From NCBI RefSeq assembly GCF_002934625.1, contig NZ_PTJD01000004.1:186001-250000 (forward strand): a stretch of DNA of 64,000 nt. Reading direction: 5' to 3'. A program made the position numbers and the translations under genes. The notes under the pieces were generated by a model. The model ran no database searches, was not told where the DNA came from, and saw only the letters and a program-made list of their open reading frames with translations. Below, piece by piece: positions 7,275 through 14,474 of the stretch. This DNA is from Kineococcus xinjiangensis. Its GTDB lineage: Bacteria > Actinomycetota > Actinomycetes > Actinomycetales > Kineococcaceae. How positions within the stretch are numbered: the first letter of the stretch is position 1; each line of letters starts with the position of its first letter.

Positions 7275-10237
7275 TGGCAGGCCTCGCAATCGGGGTCGGT
7301 GATGGAGCAGGCGGCGGCGTCGGTGACGTCGACCACGGTCTTGTTCTCGGCGGCCCTCGCCTCAGGGCCGCGGGCCGGGGCGGGGACGCCCTGGGCCGCG
7401 CCCTGCCCGGAGCCCACCACGACGGGCGAGACGGCGTTGAGCTGACCGTCGGTGCCGCGCAGCGTGCTCTTCTCGACGTGCGTCGCGCTCTGCGAGCGCA
7501 GGTAGTACGTCGTCTTCAGGCCGCTGTGCCAGGCGTTGCGGTACATCTGGTCCAGCACCCGGCCGCTGGGGCGGTTGACGTAGAGGTTGAGCGACTGCGC
7601 CTGGTCGATCCACTTCTGCCGGCGGGCGGCCGCGGCGATGATCCAGGAGTGGTCCACCTCGAAGGCGGTGGCGTACAGCTCCTTGAGGTCGGCCGGCACC
7701 CGGTCGATGGGCGCCAGCACCCCGTCGAAGTGCTTGAGGTCGGCGATCATGACCTGGTCCCACAGGCCGCGGGCCTTCAGGTCCCGGACGAGGTGGGCGT
7801 TCACCACGGTGAAGTCGCCGGACATGTTCGCCTTGACGAACAGGTTCCGGTACAGCGGCTCGATGGACTGCCCGACCCCGCAGATGTTGGAGATCGTCGC
7901 GGTGGGCGCGATCGCCATCACGTTGGAGTTGCGCATGCCCGTGGCGACGACCCGCTCGCGCAGGGAGTCCCAGTCGAGGCGCTGCGTCAGGTCCACGTCG
8001 AACGCCATGCCGCGGTCGGCCGACTGCCGCGCCGCGGAGTCGATGGGCAGGATGCCCTGGCTCCACAGCGACCCCGGGAAGCTCTCGTAAGCGCCGCGCT
8101 CCTCCGCCAGGTCCACCGAGGCGGAGATGGCGTGGTAGCTGATGGCCTCCATGCTCACGTCCGCGAACTCCACGGCCGCGTCGCTGCTGTACGGGATGCG
8201 CTGGGCGAACAGCGCGTCGGAGAAGCCCATGAGGCCGAGGCCGACGGGGCGGTGCTTGAGGTTGGAGCGCTCCGCCTGCGGGATCGTGTAGAGGTTCGTG
8301 TCGATCACGTCGTCGAGCATCCGGACCGCGGTGCGGACCGTGCGCTCGAGCTTCTCGTGGTCGATGCCGTCGGGGCCGACGTGCTTGGCCAGGTTGATGG
8401 AGGCCAGGTTGCAGACCGCGACCTCGTCATTGGACGTGTTCAGCGTGATCTCGGTGCACAGGTTGGAGGAGTGCACCACGCCGACGTGCCGCTGCGGGGA
8501 GCGGACGTTGGCGGCGTCCTTGAAGGTGATCCACGGGTGGCCGGTCTCGAAGAGCACCGTCAGCATCCGGCGCCACAGGTCGAGAGCGCGGACCCGGCGG
8601 AAGGTGCGGATCTCACCCCGGTCGGCGGCGGCCTCGTACTCGGCGTAGCGCTCGGCGAACGCGGTGCCGTAGAGGTCGTGCAGGTCGGCGACCTCGTCAG
8701 GGGAGAACAGCGTCCACTGCCCGTCCTCCTCCACCCGCTGGAGGAAGAGGTCCGGCACCCAGTTCGCGGTGTTCATGTCGTGGGTGCGCCGGCGGTCGTC
8801 ACCGGTGTTCTTGCGCAGGTCCAGGAACTGCTCGATGTCGATGTGCCAGGTCTCCAGGTACGCGCAGACCGCGCCCTTGCGCTTGCCGCCCTGGTTCACC
8901 GCGACCGCCGTGTCGTTGGCGATCTTCAGGAAGGGCACGACGCCCTGCGAGACGCCGTTGGTGCCGCGGATGTGGGCGCCGAGGCCGCGCACCGGGGTCC
9001 AGTCGTTGCCGAGGCCGCCGGAGTACTTGGCCAGCAGTGCGTTGTCGCGAACCGCGGAGAAGATGCCGTCCAGGTCGTCCGGCACCGTGGTGAGGAAGCA
9101 CGACGACATCTGCGGGCGGGTGGTGCCCGAGTTGAACAGCGTCGGGGTGGACGCCATCACGTCGAAGGAGGACATCGCGTCGTAGAACTGCTGCGCGCGC
9201 TCGTCGCGGTGCTCCTCCGCCAGCGCCAGGCCCATCGCCACGCGCAGGAAGAAGGCCTGCGGCAGCTCGTAGCGCACCCCGTCGGTGTGCAGCAGGTAGC
9301 GGTCGAAGAGGGTCTGCAGGCCCAGGAAGGTGAAGTCGAGGTCCCGCTCCGGGCGGATCGACGCGCCGAGGCGGTCCAGGTCGAACTCGGCCAGCCGAGG
9401 GTCGAGCGCCCCCGTCTTCACACCGTGGTCGATGTACGCCCTGAAGTACTGCGGGTAGAGCTCCGCGACGCGCTGGCGGTCGAGGCCGGTCTCGGCCATG
9501 CCCAGACCCTCGAAGACCTCCCGCTGGAGGGTGTCCAGCAGCAGCCGTGAGGCGACGTAGGTGTAGTTCGGCTCGGTCTCCACCAGCGTGCGCGCCGCCA
9601 TGACGGGCGCGGAGTCCAGCTCGGCGAGGCTCATGCCGTCGTAGAGGCTGCGCGCGGTCTCGGTGAGGACGGCGTCGGGGGCGACGCCCTCCAGGCCCTG
9701 GCAGGCGTCGACGACGACGCGCTGGAGGCGCTCGACGTCCAGCGCCTCGCGGCTGCCGTCGGGCAGCTTCACCGTGGTGCGCGCGGCGCGCTCCAGGGCG
9801 GCCGGCGGCGGGGGCAGCTCGCCCCGGCTGGCGCGGGCCCGGGCGTGCTCCTCGCGGTAGAGGATGTAGGAGCGGGCGATCTCGCGGTGCCCGCCGCGCA
9901 TGAGGGCGAGCTCGACCTGGTCCTGGATGACCTCGACGTCGACGTGGCGGTCGGCCACGGCGCGGCGGCGGATGACGTCCACGACCTGCGCGGTGAGGGT
10001 GCTCACCAGGTCGCGCACGCGGGCGGAGGCGCCGGACGCCTCGCCCTCGACGGCGATGAACGCCTTGTGCAGGGCGGTCGCGATGCGGGACTGGTCGAAG
10101 GCGACGGGGGTGCCGTCGCGGCGGAGGACGGTGAGCGGGAGGGAGGTCTGGTCCCCGCCGTCGTTCGCCGACCGGCGCTGGTTGGGGGCGCCGCTCACGC
10201 TCAGGCCCTCGCGGGCCTCGGTCGAAAGGTCTGTCAC
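7271..10237 (-). CDS. nrdA: Ribonucleotide reductase large subunit with two ATP-cones
   Basis: A 988-residue R1 protein reducing ribonucleoside diphosphates. Two ATP-cone domains occupy roughly residues 34-130 and 150-245; the catalytic barrel follows. Active-site cysteines are visible in [16 protein letters not shown] and [10 protein letters not shown]; the paired radical-transfer tyrosines lie in KTTYYLRS and the C-terminal redox cysteines in DCEACQ. A duplicated cone is unusual but known, and may change dATP inhibition and oligomer state. The start is GTG 10237, with GAGGAG 7 bases upstream. It is cotranscribed with nrdB through a GTGA overlap, from a promoter near the NrdR boxes about 290 bases upstream. 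Confidence 0.96.
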   Translation of the reverse strand: MTDLSTEAREGLSVSGAPNQRRSANDGGDQTSLPLTVLRRDGTPVAFDQSRIATALHKAFIAVEGEASGASARVRDLVSTLTAQVVDVIRRRAVADRHVDVEVIQDQVELALMRGGHREIARSYILYREEHARARASRGELPPPPAALERAARTTVKLPDGSREALDVERLQRVVVDACQGLEGVAPDAVLTETARSLYDGMSLAELDSAPVMAARTLVETEPNYTYVASRLLLDTLQREVFEGLGMAETGLDRQRVAELYPQYFRAYIDHGVKTGALDPRLAEFDLDRLGASIRPERDLDFTFLGLQTLFDRYLLHTDGVRYELPQAFFLRVAMGLALAEEHRDERAQQFYDAMSSFDVMASTPTLFNSGTTRPQMSSCFLTTVPDDLDGIFSAVRDNALLAKYSGGLGNDWTPVRGLGAHIRGTNGVSQGVVPFLKIANDTAVAVNQGGKRKGAVCAYLETWHIDIEQFLDLRKNTGDDRRRTHDMNTANWVPDLFLQRVEEDGQWTLFSPDEVADLHDLYGTAFAERYAEYEAAADRGEIRTFRRVRALDLWRRMLTVLFETGHPWITFKDAANVRSPQRHVGVVHSSNLCTEITLNTSNDEVAVCNLASINLAKHVGPDGIDHEKLERTVRTAVRMLDDVIDTNLYTIPQAERSNLKHRPVGLGLMGFSDALFAQRIPYSSDAAVEFADVSMEAISYHAISASVDLAEERGAYESFPGSLWSQGILPIDSAARQSADRGMAFDVDLTQRLDWDSLRERVVATGMRNSNVMAIAPTATISNICGVGQSIEPLYRNLFVKANMSGDFTVVNAHLVRDLKARGLWDQVMIADLKHFDGVLAPIDRVPADLKELYATAFEVDHSWIIAAAARRQKWIDQAQSLNLYVNRPSGRVLDQMYRNAWHSGLKTTYYLRSQSATHVEKSTLRGTDGQLNAVSPVVVGSGQGAAQGVPAPARGPEARAAENKTVVDVTDAAACSITDPDCEACQ

Positions 10238-10526
10238 TGCGCTCTCCTCGCCACGTCTGCGGATCGACCGGGTGCCGGTCGGGGGCAGGCTGATCGGCGG
10301 CAGGGCGCAGCGGTGTGCTGCACCTGCCTGCAGAGGGCGTGGCAGGACTGCACGGAGGCGCGCTGCGCCCCTCGGGCGGCCACCGTCTTCCCCGCTTCCC
10401 CACGGGACGCCGACTGCCGCCGAAACCCTCTGCCGAGGAGGTTCCCCCCGGTCTGCGGGAACCTTCCCCACCGGTCCGCCGGGGCCTCTCCAGCCCCGTC
10501 CGTCCCAGTGGTCAACCAGTGCCCCG
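10238..10526 (-). other. Long 5' leader of nrdAB
   Basis: About 290 bases separate the NrdR boxes from the nrdA start. A 7-bp stem (GGTTCCC / GGGAACC) with a 10-base loop lies at 10440-10463, and further GC-rich pairings are possible. I do not see a convincing B12 box, so no riboswitch is claimed. No gene is visible. Confidence 0.4.
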
Positions 10527-10542
10527 ACACTACATCTAGGGA
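10527..10542 (-). promoter_or_regulatory. NrdR box 1
   Basis: ACACTACATCTAGGGA matches 12 of 16 positions of the palindromic NrdR consensus (ACACTATATATAGTGT). It begins 31 bases before box 2, three helical turns, as at known NrdR targets. Confidence 0.75.
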
Positions 10543-10557
10543 TCGATCCGCGGCACG

Positions 10558-10573
10558 CTCCGACATCTTGTGT
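10558..10573 (-). promoter_or_regulatory. NrdR box 2
   Basis: CTCCGACATCTTGTGT keeps one good half-site (TTGTGT) and the ACATCT core of box 1. It matches the consensus less well than box 1, but its 31-base phasing supports it. Confidence 0.65.
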
Positions 10574-10603
10574 CGCGCGTGTCGTCGCGCCACCTGTCCG
10601 GAG

Positions 10604-10640
10604 CACATGTGGACGAGCCTGCGGACACCTGTGGACGAGC
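10604..10640 (-). promoter_or_regulatory. Paired DnaA-box-like direct repeats upstream of nrdAB
   Basis: The 15-base repeats CACATGTGGACGAGC (10604) and CACCTGTGGACGAGC (10626) lie 22 bases apart. Each contains TGTGGACGA, one base from the actinobacterial DnaA box (TTGTCCACA) on the minus strand. The following 260 bases to the sodA terminator show no gene. Confidence 0.35.
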
Positions 10641-10901
10641 GGGCGGAACCGCACGTCAGGGGCTGTGCACGACCGGGGCCACCGTCCTGCACCGGTTGTG
10701 GAGGACGCGGTCGACCTCGTCGCGGACCCGCCGCGCGCTTCGGCGTGTCGCGGCGCGCCGTGACCGCCGCCCGCAGTGCCCGGACCACGCCACCACCCCG
10801 CTCCACCCGCTCGACGCCACCGCCTCCACGGTCCCACCGGGGTCCGACACCCACCCTCCGGAACGCCCCTGCGGAGCAGCCGGGCGCCCCGCCCGGACGC
10901 A

Positions 10902-10937
10902 CGACGGGCGCCACCGGGGATCCGGTGGCGCCCGTCG
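10902..10937 (-). terminator. Terminator of sodA
   Basis: A perfect 16-bp inverted repeat with a 4-base GGAT loop, 36 bases past the sodA stop on the minus strand. It separates sodA from the nrdAB control region. Confidence 0.85.
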
Positions 10938-10973
10938 CAGGCGCGGCCGGCGCTCGGGCGCCGGGGCGGGAGG

Positions 10974-11600
10974 TCAGGCGGGGACGATGAGCCCCGCGGT
11001 CTGGGTGCGGGCGCGGGTGAAGCGCTCGGCGGCGTCGGCCCAGTTGACGACGTTCCACCACGCCTTGACGTAGTCGGCGCGCACGTTCTTGTAGTCCAGG
11101 TAGTAGGCGTGCTCCCAGCAGTCCAGGAGCACCACCGGCACCAGGCCCAGGGCGATGTTCGACTGCTGGTCGTAGAGCTGGACGATGATCAGCCGCTGGC
11201 CGACGGAGTCCCAGGCCAGGATCGCCCAGCCGGAGCCCTGCACCCCGGCCGCGACGGCCGAGAAGTGGGCGCGGAACTTGTCGAAGGAGCCGAAGTGCTC
11301 GTCGATGGCCGCGGCCAGCTCGCCCTCGGGCTTGTCACCGCCGTTCGGGGACAGGTTCGTCCAGAACGCGGCGTGGTTGACGTGCCCGCCGAGGTTGAAG
11401 GCGAGGTTCTTCTCGTGCAGGTTCACGGCCGCGAGGTCGTCGGCGTCGCGGGCGGCGGCCAGCTTCTCCAGCGCCGTGTTGGCACCGGTGACGTAGGCCT
11501 GGTGGTGCTTGTCGTGGTGCAGCTGCATGATCGCGCCCGAGATGTGGGGCTCCAGCGCCGCGTAGTCGTAGGGCAGGTCCGGCAGCGTGTAGTCGGCCAC
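10974..11600 (-). CDS. sodA: Superoxide dismutase, Fe/Mn family
   Basis: A 208-residue superoxide dismutase of usual length, converting superoxide to peroxide and oxygen in the cytoplasm. Metal ligands are His28 (LHHDKHH), His76 ([10 protein letters not shown]), Asp160 and His164 ([10 protein letters not shown]). The GGHVNH context is typical of Mn-type or cambialistic actinobacterial enzymes rather than strict Fe enzymes, but metal use cannot be fixed from sequence. It has no signal peptide. The GTG start is preceded by GAGGAG. The upstream region carries two sets of short tandem repeats and is divergent from the HAD-fusion gene. Confidence 0.95.
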   Translation of the reverse strand: MADYTLPDLPYDYAALEPHISGAIMQLHHDKHHQAYVTGANTALEKLAAARDADDLAAVNLHEKNLAFNLGGHVNHAAFWTNLSPNGGDKPEGELAAAIDEHFGSFDKFRAHFSAVAAGVQGSGWAILAWDSVGQRLIIVQLYDQQSNIALGLVPVVLLDCWEHAYYLDYKNVRADYVKAWWNVVNWADAAERFTRARTQTAGLIVPA

Positions 11601-11618
11601 GGTCTCCTCTTCCGGTCG

Positions 11619-11641
11619 GTGGATCGGTCAGTGGATCGGTC
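11619..11641 (-). repeat. Tandem 11-bp repeat in the sodA leader
   Basis: GTGGATCGGTC occurs twice, separated by one A (12-base period), 19-41 bases before the sodA start. A partial third copy (GGATCGG) lies at 11651. It could be an operator or a leader structure element. Confidence 0.5.
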
Positions 11642-11673
11642 TGCGCGTCGGGATCGGCGCGGGTGCCGGTGCA

Positions 11674-11700
11674 GTGCTCGTTCGTGCTCGTCCGTGCTCG
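11674..11700. repeat. Three GTGCTCG copies with a 10-base period
   Basis: GTGCTCG begins at 11674, 11684 and 11694. The 10-base phasing places all copies on one face of the helix, within the sodA/HAD divergent promoter region. Confidence 0.5.
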
Positions 11701-11798
11701 CCGCGACCCTTGCGCAGGCCGCGGCCCGCCGCAAGGTGCGGCAGGGCCATGATCGGTCAGCCCCTCCCGCGGCGCGCGGGCACCCCCGGCCCGCCGCC

Positions 11799-11804
11799 TA
11801 CCCT
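11799..11804 (+). promoter_or_regulatory. Candidate leaderless -10 for the HAD-fusion gene
   Basis: TACCCT ends 7 bases before GTG 11812. Confidence 0.5.
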
Positions 11805-11811
11805 GGGCGCC

Positions 11812-12936
11812 GTGGCCTCCCCCGGCGCGACGCGCTCCCCCGCCCTGCACCCCGTGGTCGGCTTCGACCTCGACATGACGCTCGTGGACTCCAGCGCGGG
11901 CATCGCCGCCACCCTGCGCGCCACCCTCGCCGAGCACGGCGTGCACGTCGGCGCCGCCGACGTCGACCTCTACGCGGGCCTGCCCCTGGACCTCATCATC
12001 GCGGGCCTCGCCCCCGGCACCCCGCCCGCCGCCGTCGACGCCCTGGTCGCGCGCTACCGGCAGCTCTACCCCTCCCTCGGGGTCGACTCCGTCACCGCCT
12101 ACCCGGGTGCGGCCGCGGCGCTGGCGGCTCCCCGCGCCCACGGCGGGCGCAGCCTCGTCGTCAGCGCCAAGCACACCCCCAACGTCCACCGCGTCCTGGC
12201 CGCCGCCGGCCTGGACGCGGCGGTGGCCGCGGCCGACGTCGCCGGCGACCTCTTCGCCGACGCGAAGGGGCCCTTCGTCGCCGCCGCGGGCGGCACCGCC
12301 TACGTCGGCGACCACCCCGGCGACGTCGCCGCGGCGCGCGCGGCGGGAGCGGTCGCCGTCGCGGTCACGACCGGCGCCCACGACGGCGACGCGCTGCGCA
12401 GGGCCGGCGCCGACGTGGTCCTGGCCGGCGTCGCGCAGGTGCCCGCCTGGCTGGAGGAGCACGTCCTCGACCTGCGCACCGCCGCCCTGCGGCACCGCCT
12501 CGCCGCGCTGGGCTCCGTGCTCGTCGTCCTGACGGGCACGCCAGGCTCGGCCCTGCTGCTGGCCGAGGCCGCCGCCGTCCTCGGCCCGGACCGGGTGGCC
12601 GCGGCGGTCCCCTCCCCGGCGCCGGGCACGGCGAGGGCGCGCGCCCTGGCCGCCGGCCTCGGGATCCGGGTCCACGAGCTCCCCGCCGGCACGGCCCCGG
12701 GCCCGCTCGCCGCGAGGCTCGGCCTGGCGCACGTGGCCGGCGGCCAGGACGCCGACGAGGTGCTGCCCCGCCCCGGCTCCCGCTCCGGGCCGGCCGGGGG
12801 CGACGTCGCGACCCCGCTGCGCGACGCCGCGCTCACCGGGGAGCAGGTGCGGGCCGCGTCGCGGCGACTCGCCCTGCCGGGCCCGTCCGGCGAGCCCGTC
12901 GCGGCTGCGGACGTGCCCGCGGCCGCACGGGACTAA
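11812..12936 (+). CDS. HAD-family phosphatase fused to a degenerate LarE-like domain
   Basis: A 374-residue protein. Residues 15-215 form a HAD hydrolase: Asp19 and Asp21 in GFDLDMTLVDSS, a motif II serine in LVVSAK, and motif IV YVGDHPGD. A phosphatase of the phosphoglycolate-like branch is plausible. Residues about 225-374 resemble the LarE/ATP-pyrophosphatase family (LRHRLAALGSVLVVL, then LLLAEAAAVLGPDRV, and a PLRDAALTGEQVRAASRRL segment). However, the nucleotide-binding PP-loop SGGVDS is replaced by TGTPGS at 241-246, and the usual Cys/Asp positions are missing. The second half is therefore probably structural or regulatory. The GTG start is chosen for the upstream TACCCT; an in-frame ATG at 11749 would add 21 residues. 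Confidence 0.75.
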   Translation: MASPGATRSPALHPVVGFDLDMTLVDSSAGIAATLRATLAEHGVHVGAADVDLYAGLPLDLIIAGLAPGTPPAAVDALVARYRQLYPSLGVDSVTAYPGAAAALAAPRAHGGRSLVVSAKHTPNVHRVLAAAGLDAAVAAADVAGDLFADAKGPFVAAAGGTAYVGDHPGDVAAARAAGAVAVAVTTGAHDGDALRRAGADVVLAGVAQVPAWLEEHVLDLRTAALRHRLAALGSVLVVLTGTPGSALLLAEAAAVLGPDRVAAAVPSPAPGTARARALAAGLGIRVHELPAGTAPGPLAARLGLAHVAGGQDADEVLPRPGSRSGPAGGDVATPLRDAALTGEQVRAASRRLALPGPSGEPVAAADVPAAARD

Positions 12937-13062
12937 CCTGGACACCGCGAGTCGCGCCGCGCAGTGCCCGCAACGGACGCAGGGCACCGCGCGCGCAGCA
13001 CCCGCACCGCAGACGCAGCGACGCAGGCCGCCCCGGCGGCCCTCCGACTCCGGAAGGTTCCC

Positions 13063-13446
13063 GTGCCGACTGGCAAGGTCAAGTGGTTCGACGCCGAGAA
13101 GGGTTTCGGCTTCCTCGCCGCCGAGGACGGCTCCGAGGTGTTCGTGCACGCCTCCGTGCTGCCCGCGGGGGCGACGACGCTGAAGCCCGGCAGCCGGGTG
13201 GAGTTCGGCATCGTGGAGGGCAAGCGCGGTGCCCAGGCGCTGTCCGTCCGCACCCTGGAGCCGCTGCCGTCGGTGGCGCGCGCCACCCGCAAGCCCGCCG
13301 ACGAGATGGTCGTCATCGTCGAGGACCTCATCAAGCTCCTCGACGGCGTCTCCGCCTCCCTCCGCCGCGGCCGCTACCCCGAGAAGGGCGCCGCGGGCAA
13401 GGTCGCGACCGTCCTGCGGGCCGTGGCCGACGACCTCGAGGCATGA
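13063..13446 (+). CDS. Cold-shock domain protein with C-terminal extension
   Basis: A 127-residue protein. Residues 1-65 are a cold-shock domain with both RNA-binding motifs (KGFGFLA and VFVHASV), which bind single-stranded nucleic acid and act as RNA chaperones. The remaining 60 residues (about 68-127) form a charged, probably helical extension absent from the usual 67-residue CspA proteins but common in an actinobacterial subgroup. The GTG start follows GGAAGG by five bases. Its stop overlaps the ATG of the DUF3027 gene (ATGA), so the three-gene set csp-DUF3027-GHKL protein is translated as a coupled unit. Confidence 0.93.
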   Translation: MPTGKVKWFDAEKGFGFLAAEDGSEVFVHASVLPAGATTLKPGSRVEFGIVEGKRGAQALSVRTLEPLPSVARATRKPADEMVVIVEDLIKLLDGVSASLRRGRYPEKGAAGKVATVLRAVADDLEA

Positions 13447-14474
13447 GCGCCGTGACACCACCGGCAGTCGACGACACCGCCACCGCTGCGGGCGCCCGAC
13501 CCCGCCGCGCGCGCAAGCCCGTCCTCGACGCCGCCGCGGCAGCGGCCGTCGACCTGGCCCGCGCCGCCGCCGAGGAGGTCGCGGAGCCCGGCTCCGTCGG
13601 CGAGCACCTGGGCGCGAGCGTGGAGGGCGACCGCATCGTCGGCCACTCCTTCGCGTGCCTGCTGCGCGGCTACCGCGACTGGCAGTGGGTCGTCACCGTC
13701 ACCCGCGCCTCCCGCGCCCGCACCGTCACCGTGAGCGAGGTGTGCCTGCTCCCCGGCGAGGGGTCGCTGCGCGCTCCCGAGTGGCTGCCCTGGTCGCAGC
13801 GCCTGCGGCCCGGCGACGTCGGCCCGCAGGACGTGCTGCCCCGCCGCGAGGACGACCCGCTGCTGGACCAGGGCTACGAGGACGCCTCCGACGAGGACGC
13901 CGACCGCCTCGCGATCTGGGAGCTCGGCCTCGGGCGCCCCCGGGTGCTCTCCCGCCTGGGCCGGGACGAAGCCGCCACGCGCTGGTACGAGGGCGACCGC
14001 GGCCCCCGCACGGAGATCGCCGAGAACGCCGGCGCCCCCTGCTCCACGTGCGGTTACTTCCTGCTGATGGCGGGGTCGATGCGGCAGGTCTTCGGCGTCT
14101 GCGCCAACGAGTGGTCCCCCGAGGACGGCCGCGTGGTGAGCGTGGACCACGGCTGCGGCGCGCACAGCGAGACCGACGTCGAGCCGCACGCCACGGACGT
14201 GGCCCCGCCGGTGGTCGACGACCTGGCGCCGGAGGTCCTCGAACTGGTCCCGACGGCGGAGCTTCGAGCAGGCGCGGAACCGGACGCGGAGCCGGCCGAG
14301 CCCGTCGAGCCGGCCGAGGCCACCGCAGAGCCGGCCGAGCCCGTGGAGCCCGTCGAGCCGGCCGAGCCCGTCGAGCCCGTCGAGCCCGCCGAGGTGGACC
14401 CCGTCGACCCCGTCGAGCCCGCCGAGGTGGAGCCGGTCGAGCCCGAGCCGGTCGAGCCCGAGGCCGGCGCCTGA
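13443..14474 (+). CDS. DUF3027 family protein with acidic Pro-rich tail
   Basis: A 343-residue protein of an actinobacteria-specific family (DUF3027) of unknown function. The conserved part spans about residues 25-245 and includes LLRGYRDWQWVVTV, EWLPWSQRLRPGD and a cysteine set: Cys200 and Cys203 (CSTCGYF), then Cys at about 220 and 239 (GVCANEW, HGCGAHSE). This could be a structural zinc site. The tail from about 280 is a low-complexity run of Glu-Pro-Val and Pro-Ala-Glu units. It is coupled to the cold-shock gene upstream (ATGA overlap) and apparently to the GHKL gene downstream (CTGA overlap). A link to RNA or stress metabolism is inferred from context only. Confidence 0.85.
   Translation: MSAVTPPAVDDTATAAGARPRRARKPVLDAAAAAAVDLARAAAEEVAEPGSVGEHLGASVEGDRIVGHSFACLLRGYRDWQWVVTVTRASRARTVTVSEVCLLPGEGSLRAPEWLPWSQRLRPGDVGPQDVLPRREDDPLLDQGYEDASDEDADRLAIWELGLGRPRVLSRLGRDEAATRWYEGDRGPRTEIAENAGAPCSTCGYFLLMAGSMRQVFGVCANEWSPEDGRVVSVDHGCGAHSETDVEPHATDVAPPVVDDLAPEVLELVPTAELRAGAEPDAEPAEPVEPAEATAEPAEPVEPVEPAEPVEPVEPAEVDPVDPVEPAEVEPVEPEPVEPEAGA
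14278..14463 (+). repeat. Low-complexity repeat encoding Glu-Pro-Val/Ala-Glu units
   Basis: Repeats of GAGCCCGTCGAGCC-like units encode the acidic proline-rich C-terminus of the DUF3027 protein. Such tracts expand and contract easily. Confidence 0.7.

Noticed and set aside
7478-9550. Plus-strand frame of 690 codons over nrdA
   Set aside because: Antisense shadow of nrdA; Val/Arg/Gly-rich without a motif.
10238-10526. B12 riboswitch in the nrdAB leader
   Set aside because: Class Ia operons can have one, but the B12 box and conserved core are not seen on the minus strand; only generic stems.
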